Source: JBKBIP01 sp046297495
GTDB lineage: Bacteria; Planctomycetota; Planctomycetia; Gemmatales; Gemmataceae
Assembly: GCA_046297495.1 (NCBI GenBank)
Contig: JBKBIP010000005.1
Location: 124,001 to 188,000, forward strand
Length of the DNA: 64,000 nt
Reading direction: 5' to 3'
The notes beneath the pieces were generated by a model. The model made no database searches, was not told the origin of the DNA, and was given only the letters and a program-made list of their open reading frames with translations. Below are positions 53,432-61,638 of this stretch, one piece after another. The position numbers were made by a program, and so were the translations under genes. Position 1 is the first letter of the stretch, and every line of letters starts with the position of its first letter.

Positions 53432-54238
53432 TTGCCCGTGTCCCAGCACGGCATCACGCCGGGACGCCGACAACGCGGGGGGAAAACGCCGCGGCGCGGC
53501 CGGCACGTTCACGACCTCCTGCCCCATCAGCCGGAGAAAATGACCATCGCCGACTTGGCCCTGATCGCTACTTTACGAGCGGCGGCCCCCTACCAAAGAC
53601 AACGGCAAATCATTTCAGCTCATGGCATGGTCATTTTACCCAGGGACTATCGCCAAAAAGTCCGCCGCCGGCCAGCGGCCCACACCATCCTGTTCGTCGT
53701 GGATGCGTCTGGTTCAATGGGGGCCTATCGCCGCATGGTGGCGGTCAAGGGGGCCATTCTGTCGCTGTTGCTCGACGCTTACCAACGCCGCGACCGGGTC
53801 GGCATGGTGGCGTTTCGCGGCCAGCAAGCGGATGTCGTTTTAATGCCAACCTCTAGCATCATTCAGGCACGCGAACGCTTGGCGGAGCTACCCACCGGCG
53901 GCGCAACGCCGTTGGCCCATGCTTTGCTGACCGCCCAACAGCTTTTGCTGACCGATTCCCGACGGCGGACGGCCGTTCCCTTGCTCGTCCTGGTTTCCGA
54001 CGGCCGGGCCAATGTGCCGCTCTCCTCCGGCGCCGCCGTCGAGGAAGAACTGTGGACCGTCTGCGCGAGAGTGCGCCGACAAGGCATTGCTTGCCTAGCG
54101 ATTGACACGGAAAGCGGCCCGCTACGACTGCGATTGATGCCCCACTGGGCAACCGCGTTGGGGGCCAGATATGTGTGCCTCGAAGAGCTGCGCGCCGAGC
54201 GCGTTACGGCCTCCGTGCGCGCCGTGCTGGGGCGGTGA
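53432..54238 (+). CDS. VWA-domain chelatase part (ChlD/BchD-like), -1 frame of the split gene
   Basis: The frame is open from the A9 run at 53363 to the stop at 54238; the coordinates start at a TTG (53432), and an ATG at 53540 with a too-close GGAG is the other independent start. Neither has a good ribosome site, which favours synthesis by frameshifting; the joined product would have about 656 residues. The MIDAS metal site is D-A-S-G-S (91-95 from 53432), with 'TGGATPLAHALL' and 'VLVSDGRANVPL' supplying the other ligands. The preceding linker is basic and Pro-rich. In ChlI-ChlD complexes this part bridges the ATPase and the large chelatase subunit. Confidence 0.85.
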   Translation: MPVSQHGITPGRRQRGGKTPRRGRHVHDLLPHQPEKMTIADLALIATLRAAAPYQRQRQIISAHGMVILPRDYRQKVRRRPAAHTILFVVDASGSMGAYRRMVAVKGAILSLLLDAYQRRDRVGMVAFRGQQADVVLMPTSSIIQARERLAELPTGGATPLAHALLTAQQLLLTDSRRRTAVPLLVLVSDGRANVPLSSGAAVEEELWTVCARVRRQGIACLAIDTESGPLRLRLMPHWATALGARYVCLEELRAERVTASVRAVLGR

Positions 54239-54269
54239 GGTTGAACAATAGAGGTTCCGTGGAGGGGGG

Positions 54270-54298
54270 CTGACAGGGTTTGGTGGGGGTGTTATAAT
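54270..54298 (+). promoter_or_regulatory. Promoter of the toxin-antitoxin pair
   Basis: CTGACA (54270-54275) and a perfect TATAAT (54293-54298) are exactly 17 bases apart, 30 bases before the antitoxin ATG. This is the best sigma-70-type match in the window. Confidence 0.65.
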
Positions 54299-54327
54299 TA
54301 CGGCCAATCACAGTGGGAGGCTTATCA

Positions 54328-54561
54328 ATGTCCGTCACCGTCAAATCATTAGGAATTGATCGACTTAATAGGGAAGAACGTAGCGCTCTCGTTCAAAAGA
54401 TCTGGGACAGCATCGCCGCCGAGCAAGGTCCGCCATTGCTCAGTGAGGAACAACGTCAGGCACTCGAACGGCGCGTCGCGGAGGACGATCACACGCCGGA
54501 TGAGGTGATTCCGTGGGAACAGGTCAAAGCGTCCATTCTCAGCCGATTACAACAACCATGA
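54328..54561 (+). CDS. Addiction-module antitoxin (PF09720-like)
   Basis: A 77-aa protein from ATG 54328 (GGAGG 7 bases upstream). The helical text 'LGIDRLNREERSALVQKIWDSIAAEQGPPLLSEEQRQALERRVAEDDHTPDEVIPWEQVKASI' is the pattern of the small addiction-module proteins (putative antitoxin, PF09720/TIGR02574), which neutralise a RelE/ParE-type toxin and bind their own promoter. The stop overlaps the ATG of the downstream toxin gene by ATGA. The toxin is frameshifted, so the antitoxin may now be a solo gene. Confidence 0.88.
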   Translation: MSVTVKSLGIDRLNREERSALVQKIWDSIAAEQGPPLLSEEQRQALERRVAEDDHTPDEVIPWEQVKASILSRLQQP

Positions 54562-54855
54562 GCCGCCCCTTAGTCTTTCGCGCTGCCGCGCGAACAGAAT
54601 TCGATAATGCGGCCATGTGGTATGATAACCAGCGTGCTGAATTGGGGACCGAATTCGTAGGCGAAGGTCAAAAAATTTTCGATACGATTAGCAATCAACC
54701 TGATCGCTATCCAATCATAGCCAAAGATGTGCGGGACACTCCTTGTCAACAGATTCCCCTATTGGGTTGATTATCGTGTAAAACCAGATCGAGTAGTTAT
54801 CATTGCTGTTTTTCATACATCCCGCGATCCCGCTACTTGGCAATCACGCACCTAA
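54558..54855 (+). pseudogene. RelE/ParE-type toxin, broken by a 1-base frameshift
   Basis: From ATG 54558 the frame reads 'MSRPLVFRAAARTEFDNAAMWYDNQRAELGTEF', a typical ParE-like toxin start, up to 'IIAKDVRDT' near 54740, where it goes out of frame and stops at 54770. If one base in the CTCCTT stretch (54739-54744) is removed, the text goes on as 'LVNRFPYWVDYRVKPDRVVIIAVFHTSRDPATWQSRT' to a stop at 54855, the complete family end. A real frameshift or a sequencing error are both possible. The start codon overlaps the antitoxin stop. Confidence 0.85.
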
Positions 54856-54886
54856 ATAATATTCCCTCTTTTCCTGGAATCCCGCC

Positions 54887-56077
54887 ATGAAGAAAAAAGT
54901 GGCCGCCATTGTCACCGAATACCGCAAGTGGTCCCATGCCGACGTCATCGTGGGCAAGATTCTCGAAGGTTATAATTATGACAACGGCGCGGGGCCGAAC
55001 TTGCAAGTCGTGTCCATGTATGTCGATCAGTTTCCTGAAAAGGACATGAGCCGCGACTTGGCCAAGAAATACGGCTTCCGCATTTGCGCCACCATCGAGG
55101 AAGCGTTGACATTAGGGGGTAAAGAATTGGCCGTCGATGGCGTGTTGTCCATCGGCGAGCATGGCAAGTATCCCACGAATGAATGGGGGCAAATTCTCTA
55201 TCCGCGCCGCCGGTTCTTCGAGGAAATCACCAAGACTTTCGCGAACTGCCAGCGCTCCGTGCCGGTCTTCAATGACAAGCATTTGGCGGCGACGTGGGCG
55301 GATGCCAAGTGGATGTACGACCGGGCGTTGGAGCTGCACGTTCCCTTGTTGGCTGGCTCGTCGCTGCCGCTGACATGGCGGCGTCCGGCATTGAGGCTCC
55401 CCAAGAACGCACCGCTGACCGGAGCGGTGCAGATTGGCTATGGTCCGTTCGAGGGCTACGGCTTCCACGCCCTGGAAGGGTTGCAGTGCATGGTCGAACG
55501 CCGCAAGGGGGGCGAGGTCGGCGTGCAGGCGGTGCAATGTCTGCAAGGGGAGGCCATGTGGCAAGCGCTGGATGATGGCCGTTGGTCCAAGGAGCTGCTC
55601 GACGCCGGCTTGCGCCTGGTGCCGGCCCATGCCAAGGCCGATATCCGAGCCGCCACCAGCAAGGCCAAGGATGCCGGTGTCTTCCTTATCGAATACCGCG
55701 ACGGCTTCCGGGCGGCGGTGGCCATGCCCAACGGCTGGATATACGAAGGGGACGGCGGGGCCTTCATCTTCGCCGGAAAATTGCAAGGGCAGGACGAGCC
55801 AGCGGCCACGCACTACTACTTGCAACAGCCCGACCCCTTCGGCCACTTCACCTACTTGGTGAAAGCGATTGAATCGTTGATCCAGACGGGGCACGCGGGC
55901 TATCCGGTGGAACGCACCTTGCTGACTACCGGCATTCTCGATGCCCTCATGCGCAGCAAACACGCCGACCAGCGCCGCATGGAGACGCCGCACCTGGCCA
56001 TCCGCTATCAGCCCACCGATTGGCCCTTCGCCACCGACCCGATTCCGAAGGGGATCAAACGCGTGTTCAAAGACTAA
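54887..56077 (+). CDS. Conserved hypothetical protein, oxidoreductase-like
   Basis: A 396-aa protein from ATG 54887. The text 'KKKVAAIVTEYRKWSHADVIVGKILEGYNY' opens with a Rossmann-like beta strand. Other marked blocks are 'VDGVLSIGEHGKYPTNEWGQILYPRRRFFEEITKTF', 'VPVFNDKHLAATWADAKWMYDRA' and 'PLLAGSSLPLTWRRP', the second half being beta-rich ('TGAVQIGYGPFEGYGFHALEGLQCM'). This resembles the architecture of proteins related to Gfo/Idh/MocA oxidoreductases, common in Planctomycetes and Acidobacteria, but the canonical GxGxxG is absent. No signal peptide was seen. It is 25 bases upstream of the rhomboid gene, so the two may be co-transcribed. Confidence 0.8.
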   Translation: MKKKVAAIVTEYRKWSHADVIVGKILEGYNYDNGAGPNLQVVSMYVDQFPEKDMSRDLAKKYGFRICATIEEALTLGGKELAVDGVLSIGEHGKYPTNEWGQILYPRRRFFEEITKTFANCQRSVPVFNDKHLAATWADAKWMYDRALELHVPLLAGSSLPLTWRRPALRLPKNAPLTGAVQIGYGPFEGYGFHALEGLQCMVERRKGGEVGVQAVQCLQGEAMWQALDDGRWSKELLDAGLRLVPAHAKADIRAATSKAKDAGVFLIEYRDGFRAAVAMPNGWIYEGDGGAFIFAGKLQGQDEPAATHYYLQQPDPFGHFTYLVKAIESLIQTGHAGYPVERTLLTTGILDALMRSKHADQRRMETPHLAIRYQPTDWPFATDPIPKGIKRVFKD

Positions 56078-56102
56078 ATCCATCTCTTCCCCGAGGCTTC
56101 CC

Positions 56103-56885
56103 ATGGTCTTTCCGCTTTATGACGACAACACCGGACGACAGCGGTTCCCGTTCGTCAATTACACGCTTATTGTCATCAATGTGCTGGTGTTCGTGTTCAT
56201 GCAGGGGATGGGGGAGAATGAGCAGTTCACGTTCGCCTTCGCCACGGTGCCGCGCGAGATCGTCACCGGGCAGGACATTGTCGAGACACAGCCGCAGCGC
56301 ATCGACTTGCCGGGCGTCGATGCCACCCGGCCGCCGTTGGAGCGCACGCCGATTTCCGTGTATCTGACGCTGTTGACATCCATGTTCATGCACGCCGGTT
56401 GGCTGCACCTGCTGGGGAACATGCTTTTTTTGTGGATCTTCGGCGACAATGTCGAGGATGACCTGGGACACTTCCGTTATATCCTCTTTTATCTGATCTG
56501 TGGCTTGGTGGCGTCGCTGGCCCATGTGTTTCTCACGGTGGGACTATATGGCGTCAACAGCCCGCAAGCGATGATCCCCTGTCTGGGGGCGTCCGGGGCC
56601 ATCTCCGGCGTGCTCGGCGGTTACATCGTGCTGCACCCGCACCGGCGCGTTTGGGTGTTTGTCTTTCGCTTTCTCGTGCAGGTGCCAGCTTACATCGCCA
56701 TTGGTCTATGGTTCGTGCTCCAGCTGATCAGCTTCCTCGGAATGCTCGGCGAGGAAGCGCAAACTGGCGGCGTGGCCTTCGCCGCCCACGTTGGCGGCTT
56801 CCTGGCCGGTCTGGCCCTGGTCAGCGCTTTCGCCTTTGGCCGCGACATCGATAACAATCCCCAGCCAAGGCGGCGCTATCGGTGA
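56103..56885 (+). CDS. Rhomboid-family intramembrane serine protease
   Basis: A 260-aa membrane protease from ATG 56103; the frame is open further upstream but only this start gives the family N-terminus 'MVFPLYDDNTGRQRFPFVNYTLIVINVLVFVFM'. The oxyanion and fold motifs are 'FMHAGWLHLLGNMLFLWIFGDNVED' (about 98-122); the catalytic Ser lies in 'CLGASGAISGVLGGY' (GASG, about 160-174) and the catalytic His in 'AAHVGGFLAGLAL'. Six or seven membrane helices are present. Rhomboids cut single-pass membrane proteins. A long soluble loop follows the first helix (about 35-85). Substrate is unknown. A 13-bp hairpin follows the stop. Confidence 0.93.
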   Translation: MVFPLYDDNTGRQRFPFVNYTLIVINVLVFVFMQGMGENEQFTFAFATVPREIVTGQDIVETQPQRIDLPGVDATRPPLERTPISVYLTLLTSMFMHAGWLHLLGNMLFLWIFGDNVEDDLGHFRYILFYLICGLVASLAHVFLTVGLYGVNSPQAMIPCLGASGAISGVLGGYIVLHPHRRVWVFVFRFLVQVPAYIAIGLWFVLQLISFLGMLGEEAQTGGVAFAAHVGGFLAGLALVSAFAFGRDIDNNPQPRRRYR

Positions 56886-56910
56886 GGATAGGGAAATAGC
56901 AGAGATGATC

Positions 56911-56952
56911 CATCGTTTCACGCCGACTCGCGACTCTCCGCGTGAAACGATG
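56911..56952. terminator. 13-bp hairpin after the rhomboid gene
   Basis: CATCGTTTCACGC (56911-56923) pairs perfectly with 56940-56952, loop 16 bases. It lies 26 bases past the rhomboid stop and 34 bases before the next ATG. Confidence 0.55.
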
Positions 56953-56985
56953 AATCTCATAATAAAGTATTTAACAGAGTTGATC

Positions 56986-57549
56986 ATGAGCCAACACCCC
57001 TACTCCCCCGCCATCGCCGAACTCCTGGCCGTCGAACGCCTGGCCCCGCTTGGTCCGGGTCAACCGCATCACGCGGTCGAAGACCAACTTCGAGCACTGA
57101 CGCTGGACCATGCCTTCGCCCCAGCTCTCGTCCACGACCGCGCCATGGCCCAAGCGTGTTTGGCGGGGTTGTGGCTTTATCACGATTTTCTCGCTGAAGC
57201 GCATTCGATCAGTCAAGAACTACTCACTGTTGAAGGAAGCTACTGGCACGGCCTGATGCACCGCCGCGAGCCGGACTTCGGGAACTCGAAATACTGGTTT
57301 CGCCGCGTCGGTTCCCATCCGGTCTTCGAGCCGTTGCGCCACGCCGCCGCCGAGCTGGCCGCCATGGATAGTAACAGCGCCACGGCGTTCCTGCGTGCGC
57401 AATCGGCCTGGGACCCGTTCGCGTTCGTGGATTTGTGTGAGAAGTGTCACACCGGCCGTTGCCCGGCGGAGATGTTGTGCCGCCGGATTCAGCAACGTGA
57501 GTGGGAATTGTTGTTCGATTATTGTTACCGACAGGCGGTGGGGGGATAA
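56986..57549 (+). CDS. Conserved hypothetical protein
   Basis: A 187-aa protein from ATG 56986; the frame extends upstream but runs through the hairpin 56911-56952, so this start is preferred. The text is helical: 'LAVERLAPLGPGQPHHAVEDQLRAL' then 'CLAGLWLYHDFLAEAHSISQELLTVEGSYWHGLMHRREPDFGNSKYWFRRVGSHPVF', in which the HGLMHRREPDFGNSKYW block is rich in His, Arg and Trp and looks like an active or binding site. It ends 'FDYCYRQAVGG'. The last Cys-containing part ('LCEKCHTGRCPAEMLCRRI') has CxxC...C spacing that could bind metal. No function can be given. Confidence 0.82.
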   Translation: MSQHPYSPAIAELLAVERLAPLGPGQPHHAVEDQLRALTLDHAFAPALVHDRAMAQACLAGLWLYHDFLAEAHSISQELLTVEGSYWHGLMHRREPDFGNSKYWFRRVGSHPVFEPLRHAAAELAAMDSNSATAFLRAQSAWDPFAFVDLCEKCHTGRCPAEMLCRRIQQREWELLFDYCYRQAVGG

Positions 57550-57627
57550 GCGTCCTGTGGCTCCCGCCGTTAGCTGGAATAATCGGGAGAAAAGATGCTG
57601 CCTCTTTTCTCCCTGCCGTCCAGCTTC

Positions 57628-58581
57628 TCACGCCGCCAGCGGCAACGGCCATTGCAGTTCGTCCATCACTTGGCTGACGGCGGCGGGGTCGAGGGGCCAG
57701 TATTCCGATTGCTGGAGATTGTCCAGCAGGCGCAGCCAATCGTCTTGGTTCCAGCAGCCATGATGTTCCTCGACCCACAATTTCGGCTGGTTGGAGTCCC
57801 GCCAACGGCGCAAGTTCCAGTATTGCTGCTTGTACTCTTGCAAAATCTGGCCCACTTCCTCCAGCGGCAGCGGCCAGAACGCGGATTGACGCAGTGCTTG
57901 GACCAGGGCCAGCCAGTCGTCATGAGTCCAGGCCCCTGCGTGTTCCTCGACCCACCAGCGCGGCAGCCCGGCGTCGCGCCAGCGGCGCAGGTTGGACCAT
58001 TGCTGTCGGAGTTCCTCCAGCACCTGGCCCACGGCATATTCCGGCAGCGAACCGAAGCCGGCCTCCGTGAGAGATTGCAACAGAGACAGCCAATCGTCAT
58101 GATTCCACTGCCCTTGATGATCCTTGACCCACTGCCAGGCCAGGCCCGATTCGCGCCACTGGTGCAGCTTCCACCACTGTGCTTTCAATTCCTCCAACAC
58201 GGCGCCGACGGCCTCCGCTTCCACGGGGGCGAAGCCGGCTGGCTCCAGCTCGTCCAGCAAGGATAGCCAATCGTCATGGCTCCAGTGACCGGCATGGTCG
58301 GTGATCCATTGCCAGGCTTGGCCCGATTCGCGCCAGTGGCGCAGCTTCCACCAGCGGCGTTTGCGTTCTTCCAACACTCGGCCCACCTCCTCGACGGGCA
58401 ACGGCCAGCAATCGCTTTGCCGGAGGTCGTGCAACAGGGTCAACCAATCGTCGTGATTCCAGTGACCATGATGCGCCTCGACCCAGCGCCACGCTTGGCC
58501 GGTGGCTTGCCAGTGACGCAGACGGTCATCGAGGATGGTGGCTAGTGAGGGAGCATCAGGCAGGACGCACATCGGTGACAT
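57628..58581 (-). CDS. Trp-rich protein of tandem 59-residue repeats
   Basis: A 317-aa protein started at ATG 58581 (ATG 58572 is possible). From residue 43 it consists of four complete 59-residue units (43-101, 102-160, 161-219, 220-278), a half unit at the end (279-317) and a 22-residue half at the start (21-42). Each unit begins HDDWL (QDDWL in the last), then 'LL..L..S..WPL', 'EE.VG.VLEE', 'W..LR.WR.SG..W.WV..H.G.W'. No gap or insertion breaks the period. No signal or membrane segment is seen, so it is probably cytoplasmic. The family was not recognised. A helical solenoid that binds a partner is inferred. Confidence 0.82.
   Translation of the reverse strand: MSPMCVLPDAPSLATILDDRLRHWQATGQAWRWVEAHHGHWNHDDWLTLLHDLRQSDCWPLPVEEVGRVLEERKRRWWKLRHWRESGQAWQWITDHAGHWSHDDWLSLLDELEPAGFAPVEAEAVGAVLEELKAQWWKLHQWRESGLAWQWVKDHQGQWNHDDWLSLLQSLTEAGFGSLPEYAVGQVLEELRQQWSNLRRWRDAGLPRWWVEEHAGAWTHDDWLALVQALRQSAFWPLPLEEVGQILQEYKQQYWNLRRWRDSNQPKLWVEEHHGCWNQDDWLRLLDNLQQSEYWPLDPAAVSQVMDELQWPLPLAA
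57631..58455 (-). repeat. Coding tandem repeat, 177-bp period
   Basis: Within the Trp-rich gene, units of exactly 177 bases lie at 58279-58455, 58102-58278, 57925-58101 and 57748-57924, and a partial unit at 57631-57747. At protein level the units share about half of their residues, so the duplication is not recent. Confidence 0.85.
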
Positions 58582-58874
58582 ACTCCATTCAGGTCGGCAG
58601 CGCGCGGACCATCCGCTTTTGCTCACGGCGGCATCCAGGCGGCTTGCAAAAACTAGGGGGACTTAGCAAAGTACGACATGCTCTGTATCGTCCAAAACCG
58701 CCCCTCATTTCCACGGAGATTTCCTGGGTTCTCCAGATGGCCCGGATGAGGAGAACGGTTATGCCGCAAGTCAGGATTGATTGTCTGGTATGTGCCCCTG
58801 CCAATCCTGCGTGAAACGCTAAATCTAAAAGGGACGGCCTTCTTGTTATTCCTTACTGGAAAGGACCATGCGGT

Positions 58875-60107
58875 ATGAGAACTATTTACCTGCCGGCGTT
58901 GGCGCTCCTGTTGGGTCTCTCCCCCCTGGCACGGGGCGCGGAGGCGGCTTTCCCGCGCTTTCGCGTACAGGAAATCGAAACTGGCCTGAAGGTCGGCTAT
59001 GCCGTGCTGCCGGTCGATGTCAATGAGGATGGTAAAATCGACATCGTCGTCGTGGATGCCCACCGGGTCGTCTGGTACGAGAATCCGACCTGGCAACGGC
59101 ACACCATCATCGAGGGGCAGACCAAGCCGGATAACGTGTGCATCGCCGCTGCCGACATCGACGGCGACGGCCATCTGGACCTGGCATTGGGGGCCGACTG
59201 GAAGCCATTCAACACCCAGTCGGGCGGCACGCTGCAATGGCTGAAACGGGGCAAAACCCTGGCCGAACCGTGGACATTGTATCCCATCGACACCGAGCCG
59301 ATGGTCCATCGCATCCGCTTCGCCGACATCAATGGCGACGGCAAGCCAGAGCTGCTGTCGGTGCCGCTCATGGGCCGGAACAGCACCAAGGAAAACAACT
59401 GGATGGACGGCCTGCCGGTGCGCATCACTGCCTATCACATTCCCAAGGACCCGACCAAGGACCGTTGGACGCCGGAAGTGCTGAACGAGAGTCTGCACGT
59501 TATCCACAATTTCCATCCCATTCCGGCGCGAGGGGGCGAAGGGGTCGATATATTGACAGCCAGCTATGGCGGAGTTCATTTGCTGTCACGGAATAATGAT
59601 AACAAATGGTCTCTACGCCACTTGGGAGTGGGGAATCAGGACAACCTCCAGAGCAACCGCGGCGCCAGCGAGATCAAGCAGGGCCAGCTCAAAAGTGGCA
59701 CCAAGTACATTGCCACCATCGAACCCTGGCACGGCTACCAGGTCGTGGTTTATACGCCCCCCGCTGATCCGTCCCAGCAGTTGTGGACCCGGCAGGTGCT
59801 CGACGATCAGCTGAAATGGGGCCATGCGGTATGGTGTGCCGACCTCACCCATGACGGCGACGAAGAGCTGATCATCGGCGTGCGCGATGACTTGAGCATG
59901 AAACCAGGCCAGCGCCGCGGCGTCCGCATCTACAAGGCGCTGGACGGCAAGGGGGAGAAGTGGGCGCGGACCATCATCGAGGATGGCGGCGTGGCCGTCG
60001 AGGACCTGGCCGCCGCCGACTTCAACGGCGATGGCCGCCTCGACCTCATCGCCGTCGGCCGGCAAACCGGCAACGCCCGCATTTACTGGAACGAGGGGAC
60101 GAAGTGA
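58875..60107 (+). CDS. Secreted FG-GAP/VCBS-repeat protein
   Basis: A 410-aa exported protein from ATG 58875 (AAAGGA 9 bases upstream). The signal peptide is 'MRTIYLPALALLLGLSPLARGA'. Repeated calcium-loop motifs mark FG-GAP/VCBS-type beta-propeller blades: 'PVDVNEDGKIDIVVVD' (about 50), 'AADIDGDGHLDLALGADW' (about 94), 'FADINGDGKPELLSVPL' (about 151), 'CADLTHDGDEELIIGVRDD' (about 322) and 'AADFNGDGRLDLIAVGRQ' near 380. Such proteins often bind sugars or surfaces; no enzyme site was seen. It lies upstream of xylose isomerase with a gap of 128 bases. Confidence 0.9.
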   Translation: MRTIYLPALALLLGLSPLARGAEAAFPRFRVQEIETGLKVGYAVLPVDVNEDGKIDIVVVDAHRVVWYENPTWQRHTIIEGQTKPDNVCIAAADIDGDGHLDLALGADWKPFNTQSGGTLQWLKRGKTLAEPWTLYPIDTEPMVHRIRFADINGDGKPELLSVPLMGRNSTKENNWMDGLPVRITAYHIPKDPTKDRWTPEVLNESLHVIHNFHPIPARGGEGVDILTASYGGVHLLSRNNDNKWSLRHLGVGNQDNLQSNRGASEIKQGQLKSGTKYIATIEPWHGYQVVVYTPPADPSQQLWTRQVLDDQLKWGHAVWCADLTHDGDEELIIGVRDDLSMKPGQRRGVRIYKALDGKGEKWARTIIEDGGVAVEDLAAADFNGDGRLDLIAVGRQTGNARIYWNEGTK

Positions 60108-60235
60108 GCCTCTCCCCTTACACCAACCCGTACATACAATTTCACGCAACGGCGTCAAGCAGCCCGCAAAGTCCCCCTTTGGCGTCTTCGCATGAGATGC
60201 TCTGAGAGAAATACCTTTCCAACCCAGGTGACACC

Positions 60236-61549
60236 ATGACTTTCTTCCCTGACGTGCAACGTATCCGTTATGCCGGTCCCGATTCCACGGACCCGTTGAC
60301 CTTCCGTCATTACCACGCTGACGCGGTGGTCGAAGGCAAGACCATGCGCGACCAGCTGCGCTTTTCGGTGGCGTACTGGCACACCTTTCGCGGCCAGGGG
60401 GGGGACCCGTTTGGTCCCGGTTGCGCGGTTCGGCCTTGGGAGGACGGCAGCGATTCGGTGGACATGGCCATCAAAAGAGTGCGGGCGGCCTTCGAGTTTA
60501 TGGAAAAACTCGGCGTCCCCTACTATTGCTTCCATGACCGTGACGTGGCTCCGGAAGGGAAAAACTTGAAGGAAACCAACGCCAACCTGGACAAAGTGGT
60601 GGCGGTGTTGAAGGAAGAACAGCAGCGGACGGGTATCAAGCTGCTGTGGGGGACGGCCAATCTGTTCAGCAATCGCCGCTACGTCCACGGGGCGGCCACG
60701 AGCTGTAATGCCGATGTCTTCGCCTACGCCGCCGCCCAAGTCAAGAAATGCCTGGAAGTGACCAAGGAGCTAGGGGGCGTCAATTACGTCTTCTGGGGCG
60801 GACGCGAAGGATACTCCACCCTCTACAACACTGACATGAAACGGGAACTCGACCATTTGGCCAAGTTCTTCCACATGGCGGTGGACTACAAGAAACAAAT
60901 CGGCTTCACCGGCCAATTCCTCATTGAGCCAAAACCCAAAGAGCCGACCAAGCATCAATACGATTTCGATGCCGCCGCTTGCATCGCCTTTCTACGCGGC
61001 TACGGACTGGACCAGGATTTCAAGCTCAACATCGAAACCAACCACGCCACCTTGGCCGGCCATGAGATGATGCACGAATTGGCTTACGCCTCCGCCTACG
61101 GGATGCTTGGCTCGATTGACGCCAATCGCGGCGATCTGCTCTTGGGCTGGGACACCGATCAATTTCCCACCGACTTGTACCTGACCACGCAATGTATGCT
61201 CGTCATCCTAGGCCAAGGGGGGTTGGCGCCCGGCGGCGTCAATTTCGATGCCAAGGTTCGCCGCGAGAGTTTCGAGCCGGTGGACCTGTTCCACGCCCAC
61301 ATCGGCGGCATGGACGCCTTCGCGCACGGTCTGAAGATCGCCGCCCAGATGCGCAAGGACGGCCTGCTGACGGAGTTCGTCCAGAAACGCTACGCCTCCT
61401 GGGACAGCGGCATCGGCAAGCAAATCGAGGACGGCGCTGTATCCTTCGCGGACCTGGAAAAGTACATGCTGGAACAAGGGGACGCCAGCGCCAACGCCTC
61501 GGGCCGGCAAGAAATGCTAGAGAATATCATCAATCGGTATTTGCGGTGA
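60236..61549 (+). CDS. xylA: Xylose isomerase
   Basis: A 437-aa enzyme that interconverts xylose and xylulose (also glucose and fructose). It starts at ATG 60236 with AGGTGA just upstream. Landmarks are 'FSVAYWHTFRGQGGDPFG' (about 41-58), the catalytic base and sugar-binding 'PYYCFHDRDVAPEG' (His and Asp, about 96-109), 'VFWGGREGYSTLYNTDM' (metal-ligand region, about 183-199), 'LIEPKPKEPTKHQYDFD' and 'LGSIDANRGDLLLGWDTDQFP' (metal ligands near 290-310). Length matches the class II (long) type. No xylB or xylose transporter is adjacent, although a sugar-type ABC system is at 15759-18417. Confidence 0.97.
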   Translation: MTFFPDVQRIRYAGPDSTDPLTFRHYHADAVVEGKTMRDQLRFSVAYWHTFRGQGGDPFGPGCAVRPWEDGSDSVDMAIKRVRAAFEFMEKLGVPYYCFHDRDVAPEGKNLKETNANLDKVVAVLKEEQQRTGIKLLWGTANLFSNRRYVHGAATSCNADVFAYAAAQVKKCLEVTKELGGVNYVFWGGREGYSTLYNTDMKRELDHLAKFFHMAVDYKKQIGFTGQFLIEPKPKEPTKHQYDFDAAACIAFLRGYGLDQDFKLNIETNHATLAGHEMMHELAYASAYGMLGSIDANRGDLLLGWDTDQFPTDLYLTTQCMLVILGQGGLAPGGVNFDAKVRRESFEPVDLFHAHIGGMDAFAHGLKIAAQMRKDGLLTEFVQKRYASWDSGIGKQIEDGAVSFADLEKYMLEQGDASANASGRQEMLENIINRYLR

Positions 61550-61638
61550 ACATAACGATATCTCGTGCCAAGCAGTCAAGAGGTGTCCGATTGCTTCGGA
61601 AAAATATCCAACCAAACTTTCAGAAGGAGTGCCTGGCC

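Noticed and set aside
57631..58455. CRISPR-like array (regular 177-bp period)
   Set aside because: The period lies wholly inside a coding frame with protein-level conservation; there are no short repeats with unique spacers.
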